DNA of 13,469 nucleotides, taken from positions 1 to 13,469 of the forward strand of contig JANQJX010000197.1 in NCBI GenBank assembly GCA_028281425.1. The letters are read 5' to 3'. The notes below the pieces were generated by a model. It worked only from the letters and a program-made list of their open reading frames with translations, searched no databases and was not told the origin of the DNA. This document shows positions 1 through 6,299 of the stretch, piece by piece. How positions within the stretch are numbered: the stretch's first letter is position 1; each line of letters opens with the position of its first letter. A program made the translations under genes and the position numbers. Source of the stretch: Simkania sp. (GTDB lineage: Bacteria; Chlamydiota; Chlamydiia; Chlamydiales; Simkaniaceae).

Positions 1-208
1 ATATCTAAAGAATTTTTACTTAGGTTACATCGCCCTTTTTTCAGGGACGACTAAGTAGGTGACAAGTGCATCGCCCAACCGGAAACTAAAAACCTTTTAG
101 GAGCTCTAATGAGCGTCTGTAGATGTAATGGAAGGACAAATTATACCCCAAGTTACTACCAATTCGACGGTATGAATGGGTCACAACTTAGGGTTAAAGG
201 GGATAATC
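1..208. other. Intergenic stretch downstream of obgE, no gene recognised
   Basis: All six frames are interrupted and none gives a product I recognise. The visible structure is minor. The octamer CATCGCCC occurs twice in the same orientation (28-35 and 69-76). A 6-bp inverted repeat, CTAAAA/TTTTAG, has a 3-base loop (86-100). A short CCCT/AGGG inverted repeat flanks a T-run (about 34-45). None is a convincing terminator for obgE, which ends at 209 on the minus strand. The minus strand has short open stretches in different frames, which could be a decayed mobile element, but I could not assign a family. Confidence 0.4.
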
Positions 209-1222
209 CTAAAGATACTTTTTGCCTGCTGCTTGAGCAAGGGTGCGCATAGCCTCTACAAGAGGAGAAAGCCCTTTTTCATGAAGAGCAGAAACTTCAA
301 AAAGAGTAGAAAAAGAAAAAGGGTACCTCTTTTTAAAAGTCCAAAGATGTTTTTTTGCTTCTTGAGTATCTATTTTGTTTAAAGCAACTAAAAAGGACTT
401 TTCTAAAATTTGGGGTTTATACATTTTTATTTCATGACGCAGAGTCATAAAGTCATCATAGGGGTCTCTCCCATCAATGCCTGAACAATCGATCATATAA
501 ATGAGAGTTGAACATCGTTCAATATGCCTTAGAAAAGAAAGCCCAAGTCCTCGATTTTTGTGAGCATTTGCAATAATGCCCGGAATATCAGCAAGATAGA
601 TCCGGGAGAAATCGTCAAATTCGATAAAGCTAATATGAGGTTTGAGTGTTGTGAAAGGATAAGCGGCTGTTTTGACCTTAATAGGAGCGATTTTTGTAAG
701 CAGAGTAGATTTTCCAGCACTTGGAAATCCGATCAATCCCACATCGGCTAAAAGCTTAAGTTCAATCTCTACTTCTTTGCTTTCTCCAGGTTTTCCCAAA
801 GTAGATTTTGTAGGCGTTTGGTGGGTTGGCGTTTTAAAAAAAGCATTGCCAAGTCCCCCTTTTCCTCCTTGACAAAGAACAAAACGTTCTTTATCAGCAG
901 TAAAATCGTGAATCAGTGTTTGTGTTTGGCTATCACGTACAAGCGTCCCAAGAGGCACTTTGAGGAGAAGATCTTTACCTTTAGCCCCTTGTTTTTTCCC
1001 CTTTCCCCCATGTCCCCCTTTTTCAGCAAAAATCCATTTTTTATTGAAAAAAGCATCTAGAGAACCCATCTCTTGGCTTGCTTCGAAAACAATTGAGCCT
1101 CCTCTTCCTCCATTTCCTCCACAGGGGCCCCCTTTAGGGATATACTTTTCTCTTCGATAGGCGGTGATTCCATTGCCCCCTCTTCCTCCTACCAGTTTGA
1201 TTTTCACATAATCTGTAAACAT
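209..1222 (-). CDS. obgE: Obg-family GTPase ObgE/CgtA, 50S ribosome assembly
   Basis: This is a 337-residue GTPase that binds the late 50S ribosomal subunit. The family couples ribosome maturation to nucleotide status. The N-terminal Obg fold (about residues 1-158) is rich in glycine, with the hallmark GGRGGNG and GGPCGGNGGRGG stretches. The GTPase domain follows: P-loop GFPSAGKST (165-173), switch II DIPG (212-215), NKID (282-285) and SA (311-312). The protein ends soon after the G domain, so it lacks the extra C-terminal OCT domain of some Gram-positive Obg proteins. It is the last gene of rplU-rpmA-obgE, the usual bacterial order, with 30 bases between rpmA and its ATG. The Shine-Dalgarno is weak (AAAAG just before the start), so translation may depend on the upstream genes. 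Identification is secure from the motifs. Confidence 0.97.
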   Translation of the reverse strand: MFTDYVKIKLVGGRGGNGITAYRREKYIPKGGPCGGNGGRGGSIVFEASQEMGSLDAFFNKKWIFAEKGGHGGKGKKQGAKGKDLLLKVPLGTLVRDSQTQTLIHDFTADKERFVLCQGGKGGLGNAFFKTPTHQTPTKSTLGKPGESKEVEIELKLLADVGLIGFPSAGKSTLLTKIAPIKVKTAAYPFTTLKPHISFIEFDDFSRIYLADIPGIIANAHKNRGLGLSFLRHIERCSTLIYMIDCSGIDGRDPYDDFMTLRHEIKMYKPQILEKSFLVALNKIDTQEAKKHLWTFKKRYPFSFSTLFEVSALHEKGLSPLVEAMRTLAQAAGKKYL

Positions 1223-1252
1223 CTTTTAAATTTTTGAAAAAATAAATTTCAC

Positions 1253-1498
1253 TTAAGGTTTGACAGAAACGAAGGTCTGTTTAGCCTTTCGAAAATGAAC
1301 TTTTCCATCAATAAGGGCAAAAAGAGTGTCATCTTTTCCCCTTTTTACTCCTAAAGATGGATGCCATTTCGTGCCTCGCTGGCGAACGATGATTGCACCA
1401 GCACGAACAAATTCTCCATGCGTTGCCTTAATACCGAGCCGCTTTGCATTAGAATCACGTCCGTTACGACTTGATCCTTGCCCTTTTTTATGAGCCAT
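1253..1498 (-). CDS. rpmA: 50S ribosomal protein L27
   Basis: This 81-residue protein begins MAHKKGQGSSRNGRDSNAKR, the almost invariant start of L27. Its flexible N-terminal tail reaches the peptidyl-transferase centre in bacterial ribosomes. The core block GAIIVRQRGTKWHPSLGVK is also typical. The length is normal for the Gram-negative type, and there is no cleavable N-terminal extension of the kind found in Firmicutes. The start is supported by an AGGAG seven bases upstream (1506-1510). It lies between rplU and obgE in the conserved operon, 40 bases downstream of the rplU stop. Confidence 0.98.
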   Translation of the reverse strand: MAHKKGQGSSRNGRDSNAKRLGIKATHGEFVRAGAIIVRQRGTKWHPSLGVKRGKDDTLFALIDGKVHFRKAKQTFVSVKP

Positions 1499-1538
1499 GA
1501 TAGTTCTCCTGAAACAAAAAAATATTTTTATAAAACAT

Positions 1539-1850
1539 TTAACTATTCACAATATCGGTGATTTTTACGCGAGAATATTTTTGCCGATGCCCTACCTTTC
1601 GTCTATAGTTTTTGCGTCTTTTATATTTAAAAGCAATCACCTTAGGGCCTTTGACTTGCTCTAATACCTCTCCTTTAACAAGGCATTTATTGAGAAAAGG
1701 AGTTCCAATTATAGAGTGGTTTCCATCGCTAAAAAAGAGAACTTCCTTGAATTCAACTTGCCGCTCATCTTCTTTTAGGAGTTCAATATGAATGATATCT
1801 CCCCTTTCAATTCGATATTGCTTTCCACCGGTTTTGATAATGGCATACAT
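1539..1850 (-). CDS. rplU: 50S ribosomal protein L21
   Basis: This 103-residue protein starts MYAIIKTGGKQYRIERGD, the standard N-terminus of L21, and has the basic block KYKRRKNYRRKVGHRQKY (residues 75-92) that contacts 23S rRNA. The reading frame is open 19 codons further upstream, but I place the start at the internal ATG. That ATG matches the family N-terminus and gives the same length as E. coli L21 (103 residues). It also has a GGAGGA Shine-Dalgarno (1861-1866) ten bases upstream, inside the would-be extension. It is the first gene of the rplU-rpmA-obgE operon. A long, structured, gene-poor stretch lies upstream, so leader-based control is possible but unproven. Confidence 0.97.
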   Translation of the reverse strand: MYAIIKTGGKQYRIERGDIIHIELLKEDERQVEFKEVLFFSDGNHSIIGTPFLNKCLVKGEVLEQVKGPKVIAFKYKRRKNYRRKVGHRQKYSRVKITDIVNS

Positions 1851-1860
1851 GACGTATATT

Positions 1861-1866
1861 TCCTCC
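1861..1866 (-). promoter_or_regulatory. Shine-Dalgarno that sets the rplU start
   Basis: GGAGGA on the minus strand, ten bases before the ATG at 1850. It falls inside the longer open frame and so favours the 103-residue start over the 122-residue one. Confidence 0.75.
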
Positions 1867-2153
1867 AGTTTGGAATTTGCTTGAACAGATCCCTTCCTTT
1901 CTCTCAATTTTGCTTAAATTCAAATTGTTTAACTCTTAAGGGAAATAGATTTACTTAAATCCAAGAAAACCTGAAAAAAAATAAAAAATTCATCTCAAAA
2001 GCGTAGCCTGCATTTCGCATGCCCTCTCTAAGAAATTCACATGCTCTGTTTCGCTCACACATCCAATTTTCAAAAGAATTGGCATGCGGAATATGGGCTA
2101 TAACCCATATTCTTATGAACTCTTTAAGTAGACCCATTGCCAATTCACCTTAC
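1867..2153 (-). other. Gene-less rplU leader region with nested inverted repeats
   Basis: No credible gene is visible between rplU and the insertion-sequence remnant. Three inverted repeats cluster here. GAATATGGG/CCCATATTC (2089-2112) is a perfect 9-bp stem with a 6-base loop. CCAATT/AATTGG (2063-2082) extends inward through one G-U and one A-U pair. CGCATGCC/GGCATGCG (2016-2023 with 2081-2088) encloses the second hairpin and shares two bases with it. Read as minus-strand RNA, they would form a multi-helix fold about 165-260 bases before the rplU start, followed by a T-rich tract (about 1972-1989). This could be a ribosomal-protein leader, an attenuator, or part of an old repeat element. I found no convincing rplU promoter. 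Confidence 0.4.
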
Positions 2154-2312
2154 GCAAAACAAGAAGCAAAGGCGATAAGGTGAGTTATCAAAATCTTATT
2201 CCTATTGATTTCCTTCAGAGATCTGCAAAATCTACCGCAAGCAAAAACAAGTCTCTCGATCTGTTTTGAGAAGAGCTATCATAGAGAAAAAAAGCCTGTG
2301 CGTCAATGATAA

Positions 2313-2552
2313 TTTTTTTTATCAAAAATAGAGCGCAAACCCTCTTCCTTAGAGAACAGGTCGAATAAAGGGGAGAAATTTTTGTGCGTGGAATGTGGCT
2401 ATACAGGGAATGCCGATCACGTTGGAGCATTAAATATTTTAGCCCGAGGGCATCGGGTGTTAGTCTGTGGAGAGAATGCGTTGGCAACCTCTATGAAGCA
2501 GGAACTAGTAGGAAGCAGCGAGGCACATGCCTACTCTCCAAAGTGCTGTTAA
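2313..2552 (+). pseudogene. tnpB: tnpB (IS605 OrfB) C-terminal remnant
   Basis: This 79-codon open stretch ends in TAA and has no start of its own. It contains FLCVECGYTGNADHVGALNI, which is the second CxxC of the TnpB zinc ribbon followed by the RuvC-III motif NAD with its catalytic aspartate. It then runs through ILARGHRVLVCGE and MKQEL, a tail common in OrfB proteins of the IS200/IS605 group. Full TnpB proteins have roughly 350-450 residues with three RuvC blocks and a first CxxC. Those are missing: an in-frame stop lies just upstream (2310-2312), and I see no TnpB sequence in other frames before it. The gene is therefore truncated and cannot make an active RNA-guided nuclease. The family call is confident; the reason for the loss (deletion, frameshift or both) is not visible. 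Confidence 0.85.
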
Positions 2553-2595
2553 AGCACTAGGGAATCCTCTTTGTTTACGGAGAGGAGGATGTCAA
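2542..2595 (+). ncRNA. Right-end hairpins / presumptive omega-RNA 3' scaffold
   Basis: Two hairpins sit at the tnpB stop and just after it. The first is AGTGCT/AGCACT with loop GTTAA (2542-2558), overlapping the stop codon. The second is TCCTCTTTG/CGGAGAGGA with loop TTTA (2565-2586), nine pairs including two G-U. GAAT (2562-2565) is at the foot of the second, and GGATG then TCAA (2592-2595) follow. In IS200/IS605 elements the same segment serves as the TnpA-recognised right end and as the 3' scaffold of the TnpB guide RNA, whose guide is copied from the adjoining flank, here from 2596 on. Position, structure and motifs all agree. Whether it is still transcribed cannot be told from sequence. 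Confidence 0.65.
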
Positions 2596-2635
2596 TGATT
2601 TCCAGAGAAAGGCAGCTGTTTTTGAATCTTTTCCT

Positions 2636-3838
2636 TTAAGGAAGATTGCTTTCGATTCTACTTGACTCCCATGAAAAGGGGAGATTTTTTTCACAATTTA
2701 AGAACTGAATTCCGTTAATTTTTCCACTATTAGTGATGCGGGGTTTTATTGGTTCTCTAATATTTTGAACACTCTGAAAAAATACGAAGTCTTTATCAGT
2801 ATTATTAAGTAATTTTATAAGATAAAAAGAGGCTTCTTTATAAGTATCACCAATTAAAGTGTAGTGATATAACTTTAGTGTTTGATTTAAAAAAACTAAT
2901 CGAATCTTTTCATGGGTTTTTTCTGGAGTTTGGAATTTGTATGTAAAAGTATTGTTTTCAGGAGAGTAATTTTTTAAATCATCGGGTGCTGTAAGCAAAT
3001 ATTGAATAAGATGATGAGAGAAAACATCTTTTATTTCTTTCCCTAAGCACTTCTCGTTTTCGAAAAAGCTATTCAAGAATTCTTTTAGGCTATCCAAATC
3101 TAATTTTCTCGCTATGTCACTCTGATTGAATTTCGAATTCACGTAATCCAAATGATCAACTAATAGGGCACGGGAATCGGGAATTCGTTTTTCATCAATA
3201 TTAGAAACCGTTTGATGGTTTTCAAAATCTGTTGCATACGTCCAGCGACAAATACCTAGAAAAAAAAGAGCTATTAGTGAAATGATGCCGATGGTCTTTA
3301 TATTCAAACATTTTTTATTTTGGGGAGTCGAAGATGGCACATTAGAAAGTTTGTTGGAGAGGGGGCTTTTTGTTGAAACATTTATAGGGGAAGAGTTTTT
3401 TGTCTGGCTTTTTGTTGAAACATTTATAGGGGAAGAGCTTTTTGTCTGGCTTTTTTGTGAAACATTTGACTCATTGTTTGGAAATTGAAGATGCTTGAAA
3501 GGATCTTGAATGATTTTTTTATTGATAAATTCAATATTTTTTTCAAAAAAAGATTTGTGGATACTTTTGGAATCAATGCGTTTTAATTCTTCCTTGGAAG
3601 CTTTTATAATGTTTAGAGTACTAAACTTATCAATGCGTAGCCAGGCTTGGAAGTATTCAAAAAATCCAAGTATTTGAGGATCTTTTTTGCCAAGACCGAA
3701 AATATTAAAAAAAATGTTTTGAAAATCAAATTTTTTGATTTCAATAAATAAACGTCCATGATGTTTAACACTACAAAAAACAGATTCAGATCCATAATTT
3801 AGGGCGGAAAAATTTTTTGAAATAAAAATTGACGTCAT
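2636..3838 (-). CDS. Unrecognised 400-residue single-pass membrane protein
   Basis: I do not recognise a family. Residues 1-115 are a Phe/Ile/Lys-rich region without an obvious motif. Residues about 120-175 are a low-complexity Ser/Thr/Asn/Lys/Pro linker with a 14-residue tandem repeat (125-159). One membrane segment follows (about 182-199, IGIISLIALFFLGICRWT), preceded by a lysine-containing stretch that favours the N-terminus in the cytoplasm. Residues 205-400 are polar and probably outside the membrane, with few cysteines. It lacks the paired hydrophobic lobes of chlamydial Inc proteins and has no N-terminal signal peptide. The ATG has no clear Shine-Dalgarno, but a promoter-like TCAACA/TATACT lies just upstream. 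It is downstream of typA on the same strand, with 120 bases between. Codon choice looks more A/T-rich than in the neighbours. It may be a lineage-specific effector or envelope protein, but that is a guess. Confidence 0.7.
   Translation of the reverse strand: MTSIFISKNFSALNYGSESVFCSVKHHGRLFIEIKKFDFQNIFFNIFGLGKKDPQILGFFEYFQAWLRIDKFSTLNIIKASKEELKRIDSKSIHKSFFEKNIEFINKKIIQDPFKHLQFPNNESNVSQKSQTKSSSPINVSTKSQTKNSSPINVSTKSPLSNKLSNVPSSTPQNKKCLNIKTIGIISLIALFFLGICRWTYATDFENHQTVSNIDEKRIPDSRALLVDHLDYVNSKFNQSDIARKLDLDSLKEFLNSFFENEKCLGKEIKDVFSHHLIQYLLTAPDDLKNYSPENNTFTYKFQTPEKTHEKIRLVFLNQTLKLYHYTLIGDTYKEASFYLIKLLNNTDKDFVFFQSVQNIREPIKPRITNSGKINGIQFLNCEKNLPFSWESSRIESNLP
3366..3467 (-). repeat. 42-bp in-frame tandem repeat, about 2.4 copies
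   Basis: The units at 3366-3407 and 3408-3449 are nearly identical, and a partial third runs from 3450 to 3467. The period is a multiple of three, so it encodes a 14-residue unit (NVSxKSQTKxSSPI) in the linker before the membrane segment of the 400-residue protein. Near identity at the DNA level suggests recent expansion. Confidence 0.85.
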
Positions 3839-3879
3839 TTTAAATGATAATTTGGTGGATTTAAGTTTCTAAAACAATA

Positions 3880-3909
3880 AGTATAGCATATTCCGGGAAT
3901 TTATGTTGA
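3880..3909 (-). promoter_or_regulatory. Candidate promoter of the 400-residue gene
   Basis: On the minus strand, TCAACA (3904-3909) and TATACT (3880-3885) are separated by 18 bases, which fits a housekeeping-sigma promoter with a good -10 and a moderate -35. Transcription would start about 35 bases before the ATG at 3838. The spacer contains the perfect inverted repeat ATTCC-C-GGAAT (3890-3900), a possible operator. A promoter here would make the gene independent of typA. Confidence 0.45.
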
Positions 3910-3958
3910 AAGTATTTTACGCCACTGTGAAAGTAGGTGACATTTAGGAACTTAAGGA

Positions 3959-5770
3959 TTAACGATGCCGTTTTCGTTTATTTTCTTTAAGCTCTTTTTT
4001 GCGCAAACGGATCGATTTTGGAGTCACTTCAACAAATTCATCTTCTTGGATGAAATCGATTGCTTGTTCAAGAGTTAAGAGAGTTGGAGGAGTTAAAAGG
4101 GGATTTTCATCACTTCCCGAGGCGCGGACGTTTGTGAGTTGTTTTTCTTTTGTGATATTAACAACAAGATCGTTATCCCGACTATTTTTACCAATAACCA
4201 TTCCTTCATAAACAGGATCGGTTGGCTTTACAAAAAGAGATCCCCGGCTTTGAAGATTGAAAGCGGCATACGCAGTTGCTTTCCCTTCATTAGTAGAAAT
4301 CAGCACTCCTTGTTTACGAGACGGAATCTCTCCTTTATGGGGGGCATAGCTATGGAAGATCGAGGTTAAAATTCCAAGACCTTTGGTCACGGTTAAAAAT
4401 TCATTGCGATATCCAATCAGGCCTCTTGTAGGCAAATAAAAGTGAATCATTGTGATTTGGTGTTCATTTGTACTTAAAAAATGCATTTTCCCTCTGCGAC
4501 GAGAAAGTTCTTTAATGATTGTTCCTGAAAAAGCATCTGGCACTTCAATATGGGTCTCTTCGATAGGTTCATATGTTTGTCCATCGATTGTTTTGAAGAT
4601 CACTTTAGGCTTTGAAACAAGAAACTCAAAACCTTCACGTCGCATAGCTTCCATTAAAATAGAAAGATGAAGTTCTCCTCTTCCAGCGATAGAAATGGCG
4701 TTTTCTCTTCCTGGGATTTCTGTGACTTTAAGGGAAATATTTGATTTTTTTTCTCGGTAGAGGCGTTCTCGTATTTTATTCATCGTGATATGTTTTCCTT
4801 CTTTCCCAGCAAAAGGACCTGAGTTGACCTCAATTTCAACAGAAAGGGTTGGCTCTGTGAGCTCTACTTTAGGGAGCTGTGTGATATGATTTGGATCGCA
4901 AAGAGTATCCCCAATCATGACCTCTCCTGCTCCAGAAATACTTACAATATCTCCAACCCCCGCTTCATGGATTTCTACTTTGTTTAATCCCACATATCCT
5001 TCAATACGGGTGACTTTAAAAGGAGAGGGATGTCCCGATTTATCGACTAAAACAAAAGGATCTCCTTTTTTGATAGTTCCTTCTAAAATGCGTCCTGTTG
5101 CTCCTTGTCCTAAAAAATCGCTATAAGAAAGGGTGCTTGCTTGCATTAAAAAAGGCATGTCTAAGCGTCCTGAGGGGGGAGGGACTTTATTGACAATCAT
5201 TTCAAAAAGAGGGGTTAAATCTTTTTTTTCGTCTTGAAGATTTTTTAAAGCATATCCTTTAAGGGCTGAAGCATAGCAGTAGGGAAAATCAAGTTGCTCA
5301 TCGGTTGCTCCAAGCTTTACAAAAAGGTCAAATGTTTTATCTAAAGCTTCCTCTGGAAGCACATTAGGACGATCGATTTTGTTCATCACGACGATGGGGC
5401 ATAATCCTATTTTTAGAGCTTTTGAGAGAACAAAACGGGTTTGAGGCATGGGGCCTTCTTTAGCATCGATAAGAAGAAGAACCGAATTACACATTCCGAG
5501 AACACGTTCCACTTCCCCTGAAAAATCGCTATGCCCTGGGGTGTCGATTAAATTAATTTTTAGGTCTAGGTAAGATAAGCTTGTATGTTTTGCAAAAATA
5601 GTAATGCCCCGTTCTTTTTCAAGCTCATAAGAATCCATGACTCTTTCGGGGATCTCTTCATTTTCTCGAAACATGTTTGTTTCTTTTAGAAGGGCATCCA
5701 TGAGTGTTGTTTTCCCATGGTCAATATGAGCTACAATAGCTAAATTTCTAATTTTTTCTGGAGATTGCAT
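3959..5770 (-). CDS. typA: Ribosome-associated translational GTPase TypA/BipA
   Basis: This 603-residue translation-factor GTPase binds ribosomes like EF-G. In studied bacteria it helps 50S assembly and growth under stress or cold. Motifs in order: AHIDHGKTT (14-22), switch I ERGITI (53-58), DTPGH (76-80), NKID (130-133) and a SAL motif near residue 180. The C-terminal half has the family-specific LTNVRASGSDENPLLTPP and LTLEQAIDFIQEDEFVEVTP blocks and ends in a basic tail. The frame extends 12 codons further to an ATG at 5806, but I prefer the ATG at 5770, because MQSPEKIRNLAIVAHIDHGKT matches the family's usual N-terminus and length (E. coli has about 607). Neither start has a strong Shine-Dalgarno. 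It is divergent from the replication block, and the unknown membrane gene follows it. Confidence 0.96.
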   Translation of the reverse strand: MQSPEKIRNLAIVAHIDHGKTTLMDALLKETNMFRENEEIPERVMDSYELEKERGITIFAKHTSLSYLDLKINLIDTPGHSDFSGEVERVLGMCNSVLLLIDAKEGPMPQTRFVLSKALKIGLCPIVVMNKIDRPNVLPEEALDKTFDLFVKLGATDEQLDFPYCYASALKGYALKNLQDEKKDLTPLFEMIVNKVPPPSGRLDMPFLMQASTLSYSDFLGQGATGRILEGTIKKGDPFVLVDKSGHPSPFKVTRIEGYVGLNKVEIHEAGVGDIVSISGAGEVMIGDTLCDPNHITQLPKVELTEPTLSVEIEVNSGPFAGKEGKHITMNKIRERLYREKKSNISLKVTEIPGRENAISIAGRGELHLSILMEAMRREGFEFLVSKPKVIFKTIDGQTYEPIEETHIEVPDAFSGTIIKELSRRRGKMHFLSTNEHQITMIHFYLPTRGLIGYRNEFLTVTKGLGILTSIFHSYAPHKGEIPSRKQGVLISTNEGKATAYAAFNLQSRGSLFVKPTDPVYEGMVIGKNSRDNDLVVNITKEKQLTNVRASGSDENPLLTPPTLLTLEQAIDFIQEDEFVEVTPKSIRLRKKELKENKRKRHR

Positions 5771-5887
5771 ATAGCTTATTCTATACTTGTTTTCATAAAA
5801 ATTCACTACTAATTTTAGAAATTCCAGATCGTTTTTTAAAGAGATTCTTCACTGCCTTTTTAAATGGGTTTTTGTTAGAATGAAAAC

Positions 5888-5916
5888 TTGCTATTTTGGC
5901 AATCCTTTTCTATAGT
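5888..5916 (+). promoter_or_regulatory. Promoter of the dciA-gyrB-gyrA-tmk-holB block
   Basis: TTGCTA (5888-5893), a 17-base spacer and TATAGT (5911-5916) form a near-consensus housekeeping promoter. The predicted start is near 5923, about 26 bases before the GTG of the first gene. A weaker opposite-strand pair, TTGCCA (5897-5902) and TCTAAC (5874-5879), also 17 bases apart, could serve typA and would overlap this promoter. Confidence 0.6.
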
Positions 5917-5948
5917 TTGAAAAAGACGAGTAAGAGTTAGGAGCATGT

Positions 5949-6275
5949 GTGAGACGTCCTCCCAAAGGTTATGATGGAATCCATTCAACAAGTCGTCATT
6001 TAAAAGATTTGCTTCCCGAAATGAGGGAAAGGCTTATTCAAAAAATAGGTGATCAACCCATTGAAATTTTAAAAGCATGGGAAAAGCTTGTAGGTCCAAA
6101 GATTGCATCGATGTCTAAAGCAATGAGTTTTGATCGTGGAGTTCTCAAAGTGAGAGTGACAAATTCAACTCTTTATAGTCTCCTTATGGAACATGAAAAA
6201 GAAAAGCTTCTTTTAAAACTCAAAAAGCATTTTCCCAAGACCTGCTTTCAAAATATCGTCTTCCGTTTGGGTTAA
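5949..6275 (+). CDS. dciA: DUF721 protein, probable DciA replicative-helicase operator
   Basis: This 108-residue protein has the DUF721 pattern: a tryptophan and VGP in LKAWEKLVGPKIA (41-53), then GVLKVRVTNSTLYSLL (64-79) and the closing IVFRLG. DUF721 proteins include DciA, the ancestral loader/operator of the DnaB helicase in bacteria without DnaC-type loaders. A short basic N-terminal stretch precedes the domain. The start is GTG. An ATG four bases upstream is in another frame and stops after nine codons, and GGAG (5940-5943) lies five bases before the GTG. It heads the block with gyrB 24 bases downstream, the same neighbourhood as the chlamydial DUF721 gene next to gyrB. The family call is firm; the DciA role is inferred from family and context. 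Confidence 0.8.
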   Translation: MRRPPKGYDGIHSTSRHLKDLLPEMRERLIQKIGDQPIEILKAWEKLVGPKIASMSKAMSFDRGVLKVRVTNSTLYSLLMEHEKEKLLLKLKKHFPKTCFQNIVFRLG

Positions 6276-6299
6276 AATAGGCAACATGCATGGGATGTT

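Larger units (their letters stand above)
2154..2595 (+). mobile_element. Decayed IS200/IS605-type element (left end uncertain)
   Basis: The right side is clear. The C-terminal part of a TnpB-family protein is followed by a hairpin with a GAAT at its 5' foot and TCAA shortly after its 3' foot. In IS608 those two tetranucleotides are the right guide and the right cleavage site. No tnpA is present, and most of tnpB has been lost. The left limit is only a guess. A TTAC (2150-2153), the IS608 target tetranucleotide, is followed by an AAAG (2168-2171) and then the small hairpin GATAA/TTATC (2174-2189), the order expected of an IS608-like left end. These are short matches in AT-rich DNA. Elements of this family make no target duplication, so flanking repeats cannot confirm the limits. 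Confidence 0.55.

Noticed and set aside
25..120. Minus-strand peptide ending VVPEKRAM as a transposase C-terminus
   Set aside because: Only about 20 codons are open before an upstream stop, and I cannot tie it to a named transposase family.
1851..1907. 19-codon N-terminal extension of L21
   Set aside because: It contains the Shine-Dalgarno for the internal ATG and does not match the family N-terminus.
1955..2143. 62-codon minus-strand ORF starting at TTG upstream of rplU
   Set aside because: The start is a rare TTG with poor spacing to any Shine-Dalgarno. The product shows no family signal, and the frame runs through the inverted repeats that better explain the region.
2143..2260. Plus-strand frame through 2143-2260 as a continuation of TnpB
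   Set aside because: The translation (ending KNKSLDLF and a stop) has no RuvC-II or first CxxC motif and does not resemble TnpB.
2215..2487. 90-codon minus-strand ORF
   Set aside because: It lies antisense to the tnpB remnant, whose motifs are clear on the plus strand.
3931..3942. 12-base match AAGTAGGTGACA shared with 53-64
   Set aside because: A few 12-base identities are expected by chance in a window of this size, and the flanking bases do not extend the match.
5771..5806. 12-codon N-terminal extension of TypA
   Set aside because: The family normally begins just before the AHIDHGKTT motif. The extension is AT-rich and has no Shine-Dalgarno of its own.
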